A stretch of 64,000 nucleotides of DNA from positions 22,142 through 86,141 of the forward strand of contig NZ_LATD01000027.1 of the NCBI RefSeq assembly GCF_000981895.1, given 5' to 3'. The position numbers and the translations under genes were made by a program. The stretch comes from Streptomyces odonnellii. GTDB taxonomy: Bacteria > Actinomycetota > Actinomycetes > Streptomycetales > Streptomycetaceae. Positions 26,645-35,487 of the stretch are shown piece after piece. The notes under the pieces are model-generated. The model saw only the letters and a program-made list of their open reading frames with translations. It was not told the DNA's origin and did not search any database. Numbering within the stretch: position 1 is the first letter of the stretch; each line of letters starts with the position of its first letter.

Positions 26645-27933
26645 GATGTAACCCTCTCGGTTGGGCTGGCCGCTCGAGCGCTGGTCGGGCCCGTCCCATC
26701 CAGCGGAGCGGCGTCGATGTCGGGCTGGTGGCCGGCTCCGCCTGCGGCACCCTGATGGGTCCGCCGGAAGGCGTCGGAGTCCTGGCCCAAAGTGGGGGCC
26801 GGTGCCAGGTCCGAGGGATGCCTGCCGTCGAACAGGAACGGAGCGCGGACCGATCGAACAGCCCCCTCCGTCGGATGCTCCTCCTCGCGGAACAGCGCCG
26901 CCGACAGCAGGTGCGGGTCCTCGAGCAGATCGGAGAGTGACCGCACCGGAGCGTGGGGCACGTCGATGCGATTGAGGATCTCGAGCCACTCTGCTGTGGT
27001 CCGGTGCCGGAGTTCCGCAGCCACCAAGGCGTAGACATCGTCGATGTTCGCCGTCCGGCCGGTAAGTGTGGCGTACTTCGGGTCGGTGACGAGGTCGTCG
27101 CGGCCTACTGTGCGCAGGAACGCCGCCCAGTGCCGGTCGGTGTAGAGCATCAGACTGATGTGGCCGTCCCGAGTGGAGAAGGGCCTGCGGTGAGGTGATG
27201 CGGTCCTCGGGTACAGAGCCGGGCCGGTAGCCGGCCGGTAGGTGAGACCACCGAGCTGCTCGACGGTGGCGAAGGCCACCATCGTTTCGAACATGGGGAT
27301 CTTGACCGTGCGGCGCTGCCCACCTCTTGCTCGGGATGCCAGCTCCGCACAGATCGCGAGTGCGGCGTACATGCCCGCCGTCTTGTCGGCCACCGCGGTG
27401 CGGACGTACGCCGGTTCGCCCCCGTTGCCCTGCACCCACGCCATACCGGATGCCGCCTGGATCGTGTCGTCGTAGGCCGGCCGGCTCTCGTACGGTCCTG
27501 GTCCGAACCCGACCAGTTCGCACAACAGCGCCTCGGAGCCGACCTCGGCCAGTTTCTCCGCCGTGAGGCCCAGCCGTCCTGCTGCCTGCGGCCGCATGTT
27601 GTGTACGACCACGTCGTAGTACGGCAGGGAACTCATCAGTAGTTCGCGGTCGGATTCCTGGGAGAAGTCGAGCACTATCGAGCGCTTGCCGGCGTTGAGG
27701 GCGAGGAAGATCGGGGACATCGCGGGCGTCCGACCAGGGGTCAGGTGTCGGACGACGTCACCGGTGGCAGGCTCGACCTTGTCGACCCGGGCGCCGAGTT
27801 GAGCCAGCAGCAGTGTGCAGAAGGGCCCCGACATCGTGCCGGTCAGGTCGAGAACGCGCAGCCCGTCGAGGGGGCCCCGCACGTTCCCATCCGGTGGCGC
27901 CGACGCATGAGCAGTCACTTGGTCGCTGTTCAT
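26641..27933 (-). CDS. CaiB/BaiF-family CoA transferase
   Basis: 430 residues, class III CoA transferase, which moves CoA between carboxylates through an aspartyl-CoA intermediate. N-terminal block LDGLRVLDLTGTMSGPFCT, then GARVDKVEPATGDVVR. The Asp nucleophile lies in RPAYDDTIQAASGMAW. GRTANIDDVYALV and DVPHAPVRSLSDLLEDPHLL are typical of the C-terminal part. It starts directly after the dioxygenase stop (TGA-ATG) and its own stop overlaps the P450 start, so the three are translationally coupled. The likely job is CoA activation of a carboxylate made in the pathway, such as a ring-cleavage side-chain acid (inference). Confidence 0.93.
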   Translation of the reverse strand: MNSDQVTAHASAPPDGNVRGPLDGLRVLDLTGTMSGPFCTLLLAQLGARVDKVEPATGDVVRHLTPGRTPAMSPIFLALNAGKRSIVLDFSQESDRELLMSSLPYYDVVVHNMRPQAAGRLGLTAEKLAEVGSEALLCELVGFGPGPYESRPAYDDTIQAASGMAWVQGNGGEPAYVRTAVADKTAGMYAALAICAELASRARGGQRRTVKIPMFETMVAFATVEQLGGLTYRPATGPALYPRTASPHRRPFSTRDGHISLMLYTDRHWAAFLRTVGRDDLVTDPKYATLTGRTANIDDVYALVAAELRHRTTAEWLEILNRIDVPHAPVRSLSDLLEDPHLLSAALFREEEHPTEGAVRSVRAPFLFDGRHPSDLAPAPTLGQDSDAFRRTHQGAAGGAGHQPDIDAAPLDGTGPTSARAASPTERVTS

Positions 27934-28785
27934 TCAGTATCCCGCCGGAGGCTCATAGACGTCCTTCGCCCGGATCGTGCGCACGAACGTCCTGGGGACG
28001 TGTGTTGCCGGGTTGACCGTTCCGTGCTCGAAGCAGAACTCCACTCCCAGCCCTTCCGGCAGCCCCTCGAAGTAGAACCCGATCGACCCGGACGTCTCGT
28101 GTCGGATGAGGTCGTCCCGCAGCTCCAGCCCGGCACGGCGGACCAGGGCACGGGCGCGCATCACGTCGTCGAAGCTCTGGGTCTGGAAACACACGTGGTT
28201 GACCACGCGCGCCGCGCCAGGACGCCGCTGCAGGACCAGCGAGTGGTGGGCGCCGTCGGACGCGTGCAGGAAGGCCGTGGTTTCCTCGATGAAGTCCGAG
28301 ACCCCAAAGCCCAGGACGTCGCTGTAGAAAGCGAGAGCGGCATCGAAGTCCGATGCCGAGACGGCGACGTGCAGGAGACGCTCCAGCTGTGCCCACTTCG
28401 GCTGTTGACCGCCTGCGATGCCGGCCATGCCGCGGAAGATCTCGACCTCGGTACCGTCCATGTCGACGAACCGGACGGCCTCCCGCACGAAGTCTTCCCG
28501 GAAGTTCTTTGAGCGTTCGAAGTTCACCCCCGCGCTGGCCAGGGCCTTTTCCACGTCCTCGAAGACGGCCGCCTTGTCGATCTCGAAGGCCATCTTCAGC
28601 AGTCCCGTCGGCCGCGAAGGATCCTGACGTAGCTCCACCCAGTGGTGCTCGCCGGCACCGCCAAGGAATGCCCGGTTCTCCGAGCGGCCGTTGAGCTGTA
28701 GCTGACCGGGGCCCTCGAAGAGTTCAACCGCGGCCGCCAGGTCGTCGACGTTCAAGGTGATGTAGCCGAGGCGAGACACGAGCAT
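27934..28785 (-). CDS. Extradiol ring-cleavage dioxygenase-like VOC protein
   Basis: 283 residues from the ATG at 28785 (MLVSRLGYITLNV) with GGAG upstream; the frame to 28836 would enter the promoter box. Two VOC modules as in BphC/catechol 2,3-dioxygenases. In the second module all expected residues appear in order: His139 (LLHVAVSASDFDAALAFY), the His pair 180-181 (GAHHSLVLQ), His229 (RHETSG), Tyr238 (GFYFEG) and Glu249 (GVEFCFEHG). These match the Fe(II) ligands and second-sphere residues of type I extradiol enzymes. It would open a catechol ring with O2. First gene of a coupled operon with CaiB and P450. An alternative is a related VOC isomerase. Confidence 0.85.
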   Translation of the reverse strand: MLVSRLGYITLNVDDLAAAVELFEGPGQLQLNGRSENRAFLGGAGEHHWVELRQDPSRPTGLLKMAFEIDKAAVFEDVEKALASAGVNFERSKNFREDFVREAVRFVDMDGTEVEIFRGMAGIAGGQQPKWAQLERLLHVAVSASDFDAALAFYSDVLGFGVSDFIEETTAFLHASDGAHHSLVLQRRPGAARVVNHVCFQTQSFDDVMRARALVRRAGLELRDDLIRHETSGSIGFYFEGLPEGLGVEFCFEHGTVNPATHVPRTFVRTIRAKDVYEPPAGY

Positions 28786-28828
28786 CTTTGACTCCAGGGG
28801 ACGAAACCCAACCGATGAAACATGACTA

Positions 28829-28840
28829 CTATGCATATAT
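28829..28840. promoter_or_regulatory. TATGCATA box upstream of the extradiol dioxygenase operon
   Basis: CTATGCATATAT contains an 8-base perfect palindrome and lies 45 bases before the operon start. Related AT-rich boxes precede other genes of the supercluster (21280, 38592, 57079). Confidence 0.5.
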
Positions 28841-28882
28841 TCTCCTGGATATGGAAGGGCAGGAGACGAGCCCTCCGGGGCG

Positions 28883-29347
28883 TCAGAGGGCCACGGGAGG
28901 CTCCTGTTGCGGTTCTTCGAAGCGGGCGAGCCGGACGATCAAGGGCACGGCATCGGCGATCTGGGCTCGTTCCTCAGGTGTGAAGTCGTCTTCCAGCACG
29001 CTTGCGATCCAAGCCTCGCGGGTGGTGCGGTCTGCGGTGAGTTCGGCGCGGCCCTGGTCGGTGAGGGATGCGTGGACGTTGCGGCGGTCGGTGGCATCGC
29101 GTTCACGGGTGACGAGGCCGCGTTGTTCGAGGGTGGTGAGGCTGGACCAGACGGTTTGGGGGCGTAGGCCGTTTTCGGCGGCCAGTTCGCTGGCGGTGGC
29201 CTGTCCGTGTCGGGCCAGGCCGCTCAGCAGGGCGCTTTGGGACCAGGTCAGGGTGGTTCCGCTCTCCTGCCGGACGCGCCGGATGAGTTGTCCTGCCGCG
29301 TCGCGGATCGCTGCCGCGAGCGCCGCCACATCCTGCTCTGCACCCAT
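28883..29347 (-). CDS. MarR-family regulator
   Basis: 154 residues from the ATG at 29347 (MGAEQDVAALAAAIRDAAGQ); a longer start at 29395 adds 16 residues that resemble nothing. Winged helix from about residue 35 to 95: WSQSALLSGLARHGQATASE, then NGLRPQTVWSSLTTLEQRG and the wing ERDATDRRNVHASLTDQG. It follows a broken TauD gene on the same strand and precedes the dioxygenase operon by 98 bases, so it may control that operon. A fragment of the same coding sequence (LLSSLARHGQAT) lies after the intact TauD gene at 30.7 kb. Confidence 0.9.
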   Translation of the reverse strand: MGAEQDVAALAAAIRDAAGQLIRRVRQESGTTLTWSQSALLSGLARHGQATASELAAENGLRPQTVWSSLTTLEQRGLVTRERDATDRRNVHASLTDQGRAELTADRTTREAWIASVLEDDFTPEERAQIADAVPLIVRLARFEEPQQEPPVAL

Positions 29348-29398
29348 AGCCGACAGGATCGCAGGTGCGACGGGTTCACGAACGGGGAGCGCCATGGT

Positions 29399-29570
29399 TC
29401 ACCGGCTCAGCCGCTGGACGCTGTAGTTGTCCCGCACGACGAGGTCTCCGTTGCGGTAGTGGTGGGAACGTCCTGCGGAGCGTGACGATCTGGTCCGCGG
29501 ACAGTGGCCTGGTGGGATCTGCCCCGCACAGTTCTGCGCCGACCGGAGCATTGAGGGGAGCGACGTGCAT
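29399..29570 (-). pseudogene. TauD-type dioxygenase with internal deletion
   Basis: It starts MHVAPLNAPVGAELCGAD, then reads DQIVTLRRTF, aligning with the first 35 residues of the intact enzyme at 31.6 kb (MKAVPLNGNIGVELQDLD). Directly afterwards, in another frame, comes HHYRNGDLVVRDNYSVQ, matching HHYEVDDLVLFNNRTVQ near the intact enzyme's C-terminus. Some 200 residues, including the His-x-Asp iron ligands, are missing, and the tail ends prematurely. The intact marR gene follows 52 bases downstream. Confidence 0.8.
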
Positions 29571-29692
29571 GGCGAGTCCCTTGAAGGTGGTCAAGATGCG
29601 AAACCGTAAGGCGGGCCAGGTGCAATGGTCAACAGGCAGCCTGTGTTTTTTGGCGGTCGGGACGTGGTGTCTGGCGCGCTTGGGCACCGCGG

Positions 29693-30661
29693 CTACAAGT
29701 CGAGGACCAGCCGGGGAGTGCGGGAGCGCCCCACGCAGATCAGCATGGTGCCTTCTTCGTCGTGCTCCTCGGGGGACATGAGGGTGCCCCTGTGGTCCGG
29801 TTGCCCCTCAAGTACCCGAGTCTCGCAGCTGCCGCAGTAGCCTTCCTGGCATGAGAAGTTGATGTCGCTGCGGACGGCCTGGACCACTTCGAGGATGCTC
29901 TGTTCCGCAGGTACGCGAAGTGTTACCTCAGATACTCGGAGTTCCACATCGAACGTGGAGGCGTCGGCCTGGGACGATGTCGTTTCGGGGGCACTGAATC
30001 GCTCGAAGTGCACACGGTCGGCTATGCCATGGTCGCGGCATGCCTCCGTGACAGTGTCCAGAAGCCCGGAGGGTCCACAACAGTACACATGCGTGTCCTG
30101 TCCAACGGAGCCGATGAGGGCCGTTACGTCGATCAGTCCGTCGGCGTCCTGGGGAACGATCTGGACCCGGTCACCGCCGAGGTTCTTGAGCTCCTCGACG
30201 AATGCCATCGAGCCGATGCTGCGTCCCCCGTAGACGAGTCGCCAGGAAGCACCCCGCCGTTCCAGCGACTCGGCCATCGATTTGAGTGGGGTGATGCCGA
30301 TGCCGCCCGCGATCAGAAGGTACGCGTCGGCGTCGGCGAGGGGGAAGTGGTTGCGAGGTGGGCGTGCATCGACATCCATGCCGGGCTGCAGGTCGCGGTG
30401 GACCTCGGCGGAACCACCCCGGCCCGCGGACTCGCGCAGCACACAGATGGAATAGCTGCCGGTTGACTCCGGGGGACCGCACAGTGAGTACTGACGGGTC
30501 AGTCCTGAGGGCAGCCGGATCTCGATGTGGGCTCCGGGGTCCCACGTCGGCAGGGGGCCGCCTCCGACCGGCTCCAGATCCAACTGGAGCACGTCCTGGG
30601 CGACTTCTCCCCGGTCGCGCACGCGCAGTTTGAGCCACGCGTCGCCGGTGGTGTCTGCCAT
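29693..30661 (-). CDS. Phthalate-dioxygenase-reductase-type oxidoreductase (FMN, NADH, 2Fe-2S)
   Basis: 322 residues. N-terminal flavin domain with RQYSLCG near residue 60; NAD domain with LIAGGIGITPL near 115-125 and YCCGPSGLLD; C-terminal plant-type ferredoxin with CQEGYCGSCETRV and the last Cys in MLICVGRS. This one-chain layout supplies electrons from NADH to Rieske oxygenases or to P450s. No Rieske oxygenase is in the window, so the neighbouring P450s are the plausible partners (inference). A second family member lies at 56 kb. AGGAG precedes the ATG. It follows the TauD gene on the same strand. Confidence 0.94.
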   Translation of the reverse strand: MADTTGDAWLKLRVRDRGEVAQDVLQLDLEPVGGGPLPTWDPGAHIEIRLPSGLTRQYSLCGPPESTGSYSICVLRESAGRGGSAEVHRDLQPGMDVDARPPRNHFPLADADAYLLIAGGIGITPLKSMAESLERRGASWRLVYGGRSIGSMAFVEELKNLGGDRVQIVPQDADGLIDVTALIGSVGQDTHVYCCGPSGLLDTVTEACRDHGIADRVHFERFSAPETTSSQADASTFDVELRVSEVTLRVPAEQSILEVVQAVRSDINFSCQEGYCGSCETRVLEGQPDHRGTLMSPEEHDEEGTMLICVGRSRTPRLVLDL

Positions 30662-30662
30662 A

Positions 30663-30821
30663 TCAGCTCCTGGAACTTCTGACGGGGGTCCTTGGGGAGG
30701 TGGCCTGTCCGTGTCGGGCCAGGCTGCTCAGCAGGCGATGGGCGATGGGTGCAGCACCCGATGTTCTTCGCCGTGGTCGAGAAGCCGTCCGGACCCGCGA
30801 CGCTGTACGTCGAGGAGCCAT
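30663..30821 (-). pseudogene. MarR-family regulator relic
   Basis: Just past the stop of the intact TauD gene the minus strand reads IAHRLLSSLARHGQAT, the HTH entry of the MarR protein at 28.9-29.3 kb (SALLSGLARHGQATASE). The preceding residues are basic nonsense and the rest of the HTH, wing and C-terminus are absent. The order tauD-marR on the same strand mirrors the 29 kb copy, where the opposite member is broken. Confidence 0.6.
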
Positions 30822-30834
30822 AGCGGGAAAGAAC

Positions 30835-31662
30835 TCACCAGTTGAGGCTCTTGAGGACGAGCCGGCGCAGTGTGCGGGGGTTGTGGTCGATCTGGCCGGT
30901 GCGGGCGTGCTGAACGGTCCGGTTGTTGAACAGCACGAGGTCGTCGACCTCGTAGTGGTGGGTGTAAATGTTGGACTCGTCGTACAGCGCGGCGAAGAGC
31001 GTCTGCAGCAGTTCCTCCCCTTCTTCGGAGTTCGGACCGTACTCAACGATGTGGCTGGTGTTGAACTCGTTGACGAAGAGTGCCTTCTTGCCGGTGTGCG
31101 GGATGGTGATCACAATCGGGTGCTCTGTGGCCTGGATGTCCGACAGGTCGGAGCCCTCGGGGTAGTCGGACAGCCGCATCCGCTTCTGCTCGGCATCCTT
31201 GTCGTTGGGGTCGAACATGTTGTACGCGTGCAGGTTCTCGATCTTGGCCTTGATGTCCTCAGGCAGGTTCTCGTGGGCGCGCACGGTATTGGCGAAGGCG
31301 GTGGGCGGCGAGGTCGGCGAGACGTCCTGGGCGTACAGGCAGGTGCCGGCTGCGACGTCCTCGCGGTAGGCGCCGTCGTTGTGGAAGAGCAGACGGCGGC
31401 TGCCGGCGAGGCTTGGGTTGTCCTTGAGGACGTTGGAGAGGTATTCGACGGTCGTGCCCCAGCGGAATGTGTGCAGGTCGCCCAGGGTGGTCACGAAACG
31501 GTCCTGGTCCTCGTCAGCGAGCTTCTGGCCGCGGACGAGCAGGACGCCGCCGTTGTCGAAGGCGTGGCGCAGGACTGCGACCTCCTCCGTGTCGAAGGGC
31601 TTCGACATGTCCAGATCCTGGAGCTCGACGCCGATGTTGCCGTTGAGCGGGACTGCCTTCAT
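30835..31662 (-). CDS. TauD/TfdA-family 2-oxoglutarate-dependent dioxygenase
   Basis: 275 residues. Fe(II) ligands His94 and Asp96 in LLFHNDGAYR and distal His252 in NRTVQHARTG; the 2-oxoglutarate-binding Arg is in RTLRRLV near 263-267. It hydroxylates an aliphatic or aryl-oxy carbon using O2 and 2-oxoglutarate; TfdA-like members cleave ether side chains. Shorter than some TauD proteins but complete. Upstream is a perfect TTCAGGT/ACCTGAA palindrome, divergent from a GntR gene. It precedes a marR relic and the reductase on the same strand. Confidence 0.92.
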   Translation of the reverse strand: MKAVPLNGNIGVELQDLDMSKPFDTEEVAVLRHAFDNGGVLLVRGQKLADEDQDRFVTTLGDLHTFRWGTTVEYLSNVLKDNPSLAGSRRLLFHNDGAYREDVAAGTCLYAQDVSPTSPPTAFANTVRAHENLPEDIKAKIENLHAYNMFDPNDKDAEQKRMRLSDYPEGSDLSDIQATEHPIVITIPHTGKKALFVNEFNTSHIVEYGPNSEEGEELLQTLFAALYDESNIYTHHYEVDDLVLFNNRTVQHARTGQIDHNPRTLRRLVLKSLNW

Positions 31663-31747
31663 GAGGGTGCCTTCCTTGGGTGGTGCCTCGACACCGCTCC
31701 GGGGGAAGGCGGAGCGACGGGTGTCGGGCTGGGCTGCGACAGCTGAC

Positions 31748-31764
31748 GTTCAGGTGACCTGAAC
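31748..31764. promoter_or_regulatory. Perfect CAGGTGACCTG palindrome upstream of tauD
   Basis: GTTCAGGTGACCTGAAC is a 17-base palindrome 86 bases before the TauD start. The core CAGGTNRCCTG equals that of the MFS-marR and enoyl-CoA hydratase operators, suggesting a shared MarR-type regulator. AT-rich GATCATTGCTGATCATATT follows it. Confidence 0.7.
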
Positions 31765-31945
31765 GATCATTGCTGATCATATTAAGAAGGGTTTCGCGCT
31801 CTGGCAAGGGTTGGGAGGAGCGAAATCCCGGACAGATCCAGCGTCAACGGGCTCCGCGCCCTATACCGCCCGGACCGAATATCTGCCATTGGTGATCACA
31901 GGTGTCAGAGTAAGATGAGCGGAGTCAGTGGGAAGGGGAATCATT

Positions 31946-32719
31946 GTGGCCGGTCCCGTGCAGAGACCGATGAAGCAGTCCGAGATCGTGGCGCGCGAGA
32001 TCACCAAGCAGATCGTGTCCGAGCGACTGCCTGAGGGGACCAGGCTTCCCACCGAGCGCGAGATGCTTGAGACCTATGGCGTCGGTCGCAGCACGCTGCG
32101 GGAGGCGCTACGGCTCTTGGAGAGCCGAGGCGTTCTCACCGTCCGGCCTGGACGGGACGGAGGTCCTGTCGTCAGACGCCCACGGGCGTCGGACCTCGGG
32201 GAAGCGCTGACTCTGCTGATGCAGTTCGAAGGCGTGCCGTTCTCCGAAGTCTTCGCGGCCCGGCAGGCGCTCGAGCCCAGGCTGGCGCGCATGGCGGCGG
32301 ACAATATGGACGATGAGACGTTGGCGGCCATGGCGGCGTCAAATGACCGGATGGCCTCCGATATCGACGACCGCCAGCTGTTCCGTGAGGAGAACTTCAG
32401 GTTCCATGAACTGATCGCATCGGCGGCCAACAGTCCGTTGCTCGAGTTGTTCTGCGCGGCACTTGAATCGGTGGCTGACGGCGTGGCGTTCGGGGTGGTC
32501 GCCGGCGACTTCACGCATGGTCATCGGGTGCTGGCGCTCGAGGCTCACCGCAACCTGCTCAAGGCGCTCCGGGCGCGAGACCCGGAGGCTGCGGAGGAGG
32601 CCATGCGGGTTCATCTCGAGGAGGGCCGTGCCTCCTGGATGGCGGCGTACCGCGAACTGTCGCGCCAGCCTGTCCAGTGGTCATCGCTCGTGGCGCCAGG
32701 GACGCGGATGGAGCGCTGA
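31946..32719 (+). CDS. GntR-family regulator, FadR (FCD) subgroup
   Basis: 257 residues from the GTG at 31946, which GGAAGGGG precedes; the GTG at 31928 would place that ribosome site inside the gene. Winged HTH at about 10-75: IVSERLPEGTRLPTEREMLE, then VGRSTLREALRLLESRGVL. The C-terminal all-helical FCD domain carries likely metal/ligand residues (FHELIASAANSPLLELF, HRNLLKALRARDPEAAEEAM). Such proteins respond to small organic acids. Divergent from tauD and convergent with iclR. Its own operator is not evident. Confidence 0.93.
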   Translation: MAGPVQRPMKQSEIVAREITKQIVSERLPEGTRLPTEREMLETYGVGRSTLREALRLLESRGVLTVRPGRDGGPVVRRPRASDLGEALTLLMQFEGVPFSEVFAARQALEPRLARMAADNMDDETLAAMAASNDRMASDIDDRQLFREENFRFHELIASAANSPLLELFCAALESVADGVAFGVVAGDFTHGHRVLALEAHRNLLKALRARDPEAAEEAMRVHLEEGRASWMAAYRELSRQPVQWSSLVAPGTRMER

Positions 32720-32795
32720 CCAGGGTCATCGCTCTGGCGTGTGTGCGGCCGCTGCGCTTCGCCCTCTTGAGTCGAGAGGCGCGGTGTGGCCGCTC

Positions 32796-33578
32796 TCAGT
32801 TTTCGTCGGGTAGGGCGGTCAGTCTGCGGCGAGCCAGGATGGAGGCCGTTCCCGCCGCAGCCGCCCGAACCGACGTCGAGTGCTTGTCGGGCCGGAACCT
32901 CGTTGACGGTCCGGCGACGGAAATGGCGGCGAGCGGCCGGTCGTTGGCATCCAGGACCGCGGCGGCGATGCATGCGATGCCCGGCATGGATTCCTCGTAC
33001 TCATAGGCCACACCCAGCTCGACGACTTGTTCCAACTGCCCACGAAGAAGGCCCGGCGCCACCACCGTGCGGGGTGTCCGTCGATCGAGAGGTCCGGACA
33101 GTACCTCGTCGACAATCTGCTGAGGGGCGTGGGCCAATAGCGCCTTGCCGATGGCTGTGCAGTAGAGCGGCATCCGCCCGCCGAGGCGCGTGGGCGTGGG
33201 CGCCTGCCGGTGACCGCCGATCTTCGAGATGTAAACAACCTCGGTGCCTTCGAGGATCCCGAGGTGGACCGTCTCGTGGGTGCGCAGGAACAGGTCCTGC
33301 ATGAACGGGATGGCCACCTCGATGAGGCTTCGCTCGGGGGCGGCCAGCATGCCCAGTTCGAACAGTCCCCGGCCCAGGCGATAGCCGCGTTCCGTGGCGG
33401 CGAGCATTCTGGCCGCCACCAGATCCTGGGCGATGCGGTGGACGGTCGCCTTGGGCAGCCCCGTCCGGCGCGTCAGCTCGGACAGCCCCACCCCCCGGTC
33501 CTCGGCGCGAAAAGACTGCAGGATGCGCATCGTCCTGCTCAGCACGGAGCGGTCGTCGTCTGGACGTGTGTCGGGCAT
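32796..33578 (-). CDS. IclR-family regulator
   Basis: 260 residues from the ATG at 33578 (MPDTRPDDDRSVLSRTMRIL). HTH at about 15-70: VGLSELTRRTGLPKATVHRI. The C-terminal ligand domain has YISKIGGHRQAP, YCTAIGKALLAHAP and GIACIAAAVLDA, as in regulators of aromatic catabolism. It is divergent from the hydratase-dehydrogenase-aldolase operon, with a 17-base perfect palindrome 20 bases from its own start. Probable control: regulation of that operon by a ring-cleavage intermediate (inference). Confidence 0.94.
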   Translation of the reverse strand: MPDTRPDDDRSVLSRTMRILQSFRAEDRGVGLSELTRRTGLPKATVHRIAQDLVAARMLAATERGYRLGRGLFELGMLAAPERSLIEVAIPFMQDLFLRTHETVHLGILEGTEVVYISKIGGHRQAPTPTRLGGRMPLYCTAIGKALLAHAPQQIVDEVLSGPLDRRTPRTVVAPGLLRGQLEQVVELGVAYEYEESMPGIACIAAAVLDANDRPLAAISVAGPSTRFRPDKHSTSVRAAAAGTASILARRRLTALPDEN

Positions 33579-33597
33579 GGGCACCTCTTGGCGTTCC

Positions 33598-33614
33598 GGT
33601 CCACTCAGTGGACC
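33598..33614. promoter_or_regulatory. Perfect palindromic operator between iclR and the hydratase operon
   Basis: GGTCCAC, spacer TCA, GTGGACC. It lies between the divergent starts at 33578 and 33677, the size and position expected for an IclR operator. Confidence 0.75.
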
Positions 33615-33676
33615 ACAGCCATGGCGGCACGGACAGATCGGCATGTGCACTGGGAGGACGAAAGAAGGAGTTCCGC

Positions 33677-34531
33677 ATGTCGCCTGAGCAAGCTCTCGGC
33701 CCGGGGCAGTCGCCAGTATCGGACTCGGTGATCGCTGAGGCTGCCGACCGGCTGGCCACAGCCGCGTCGACCGGCGTGACCTGTGCACCGGTCCGTGACC
33801 TGATCGGTCCGGACGACATCGCCGCCGCATACCGAATCCAGCAGATGTTCAATCAGCTCCGCGCCCACGGCACGGCCACAGCCGGCCGCAAGATCGGGGC
33901 CACCTCCGAGGCCGTACAGGTCCAACTCGGTGTGGACCAGCCCGACTTCGGGGTGCTCTATGCCGACATGCAGTACAGCGATGGCGATGTCATCCCGATG
34001 GACCGCCTGCTCCAGCCGCGGGTCGAGGCCGAGGTGGCTTTCGTGCTGGAGGCGGACCTGGCGGATGGCCCCCTGGATGTTGCCCAGTGCCGAGCGGCCG
34101 TCGCCTACGCCGTGCCGGCTCTTGAAATCGTCGACAGCCGGATCACCGACTGGGACATCTCCTTTGCCGACACCGTCGCTGACAACGCCTCCAGCGGCCT
34201 TTACGTACTGGGCACCCAGCAGCGCACGCTGGAGGAATTCGAACCAGTCGACGTGATCATGGGGCTGACGGTCGATGACGAGTTGGTGGCCTCGGGAGAC
34301 GGAGCCGCCTGCCTGGGCGATCCACTCAATGCCCTTGCGTGGCTGGCCAAGCGGGCGCGGGAGTTCGGCGACCCGCTGACCGCCGGCCAGATCATTCTCT
34401 CCGGGTCCCTCGGCCCGCTCGGCCCCGTACGACCTGGCTCGACAGCGAAGGCGACCATCAAACCGCTCGGGACCGTCTCCGCCACTTTCACCGTCGGTGC
34501 CACCGGCCCGCAGCAGGAGGTAAGCGAGTGA
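33677..34531 (+). CDS. mhpD: 2-keto-4-pentenoate hydratase
   Basis: 284 residues from the ATG at 33677, with AAGGAG upstream. It adds water to 2-hydroxypenta-2,4-dienoate (or an alkylated homologue) to give 4-hydroxy-2-oxovalerate. Family blocks: [21 protein letters not shown] (Lys), the metal-binding acidic pair in [25 protein letters not shown], and [12 protein letters not shown]. Its stop overlaps the next start (GTGA), and the three genes hydratase, dehydrogenase, aldolase form the classic lower meta-cleavage module. Confidence 0.95.
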   Translation: MSPEQALGPGQSPVSDSVIAEAADRLATAASTGVTCAPVRDLIGPDDIAAAYRIQQMFNQLRAHGTATAGRKIGATSEAVQVQLGVDQPDFGVLYADMQYSDGDVIPMDRLLQPRVEAEVAFVLEADLADGPLDVAQCRAAVAYAVPALEIVDSRITDWDISFADTVADNASSGLYVLGTQQRTLEEFEPVDVIMGLTVDDELVASGDGAACLGDPLNALAWLAKRAREFGDPLTAGQIILSGSLGPLGPVRPGSTAKATIKPLGTVSATFTVGATGPQQEVSE

Positions 34532-35487
34532 CTGACACGCAGAAGACCAAGGTTGCGATCATCGGTTCCGGAAACATCGGGACAGATCTGATGATCAAGG
34601 TGATCCGTCATTCCAAGCACTTGGAGATGGGGGCGATGGTCGGGATCGATCCGGCCTCCGACGGGCTGGCACGCGCCGCCCGCCTCAAGGTTCCCACCAC
34701 TCACGAGGGCGTCGAAGGCCTGATGGCCATGCCCGGCTTCTCGGACATCAAGATCATCTTTGATGCGACCTCCGCCAAGGCACACGTCGACAACCACGCC
34801 AAGCTGGCTCCGCTCGGAAAGCGACTGATCGACCTCACGCCGGCCGCGATCGGCCCGTTCGTCGTACCCGCGGTCAACCTCGACGAACACATCGACGCGC
34901 CGAACGTGAACATGGTGACGTGCGGAGGACAGGCCACCATCCCGATCGTTGCGGCCGTCTCCCGGGTGGTTCCGGTGGCGTACGCGGAGATCGTCGCCTC
35001 TATCGCGTCACGCTCGGCCGGCCCCGGCACGCGCGCCAACATCGACGAGTTCACCGAGACGACCTCGCACGCCATCCAGACCGTCGCCAACGCGGAGCGC
35101 GGCAAGGCCGTCATCATCCTGAACCCGGCCGAGCCGCCCCTCATCATGCGCGACACCGTCTTCTGCCTGGTCGAAGCCGAGGACGTGGCCACCCACGAAC
35201 GGATCCGCTCTTCAGTCGCCAAGATGGTCGGCGACGTCGCCGCCTACGTACCCGGATACCGGCTCAAGCAGGCGGTGCAGATCGACCCGATTCCCGAGGA
35301 CCAGCCGGTGCACACCCTTCTCGCCTCCGGTTCCAAGAGCCGTCCCACGCACCGTGTTTCCGTGTTCCTCGAGGTGGAGGGCGCGGCCCACTACCTGCCT
35401 GCCTACGCCGGGAACCTTGACATCATGACCTCCGCCGGGCTTCAGGTGGCCGAGCGGATCGCCCAGCAGGAGGAGAGCCCGCGATGA
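34528..35487 (+). CDS. mhpF: Acetaldehyde dehydrogenase (acylating)
   Basis: 319 residues from the GTG at 34528, which overlaps the hydratase stop; the open frame extends upstream antiphase to the hydratase and is not coding. NAD motif [11 protein letters not shown] (11-21), catalytic Cys132 in [10 protein letters not shown], and RDTVFC later. It converts aldehyde plus CoA to acyl-CoA, usually channelled from the aldolase subunit in a hetero-complex of the DmpFG/BphIJ type. The aldolase follows with an ATGA overlap, supporting an equimolar complex. Confidence 0.96.
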   Translation: MTDTQKTKVAIIGSGNIGTDLMIKVIRHSKHLEMGAMVGIDPASDGLARAARLKVPTTHEGVEGLMAMPGFSDIKIIFDATSAKAHVDNHAKLAPLGKRLIDLTPAAIGPFVVPAVNLDEHIDAPNVNMVTCGGQATIPIVAAVSRVVPVAYAEIVASIASRSAGPGTRANIDEFTETTSHAIQTVANAERGKAVIILNPAEPPLIMRDTVFCLVEAEDVATHERIRSSVAKMVGDVAAYVPGYRLKQAVQIDPIPEDQPVHTLLASGSKSRPTHRVSVFLEVEGAAHYLPAYAGNLDIMTSAGLQVAERIAQQEESPR

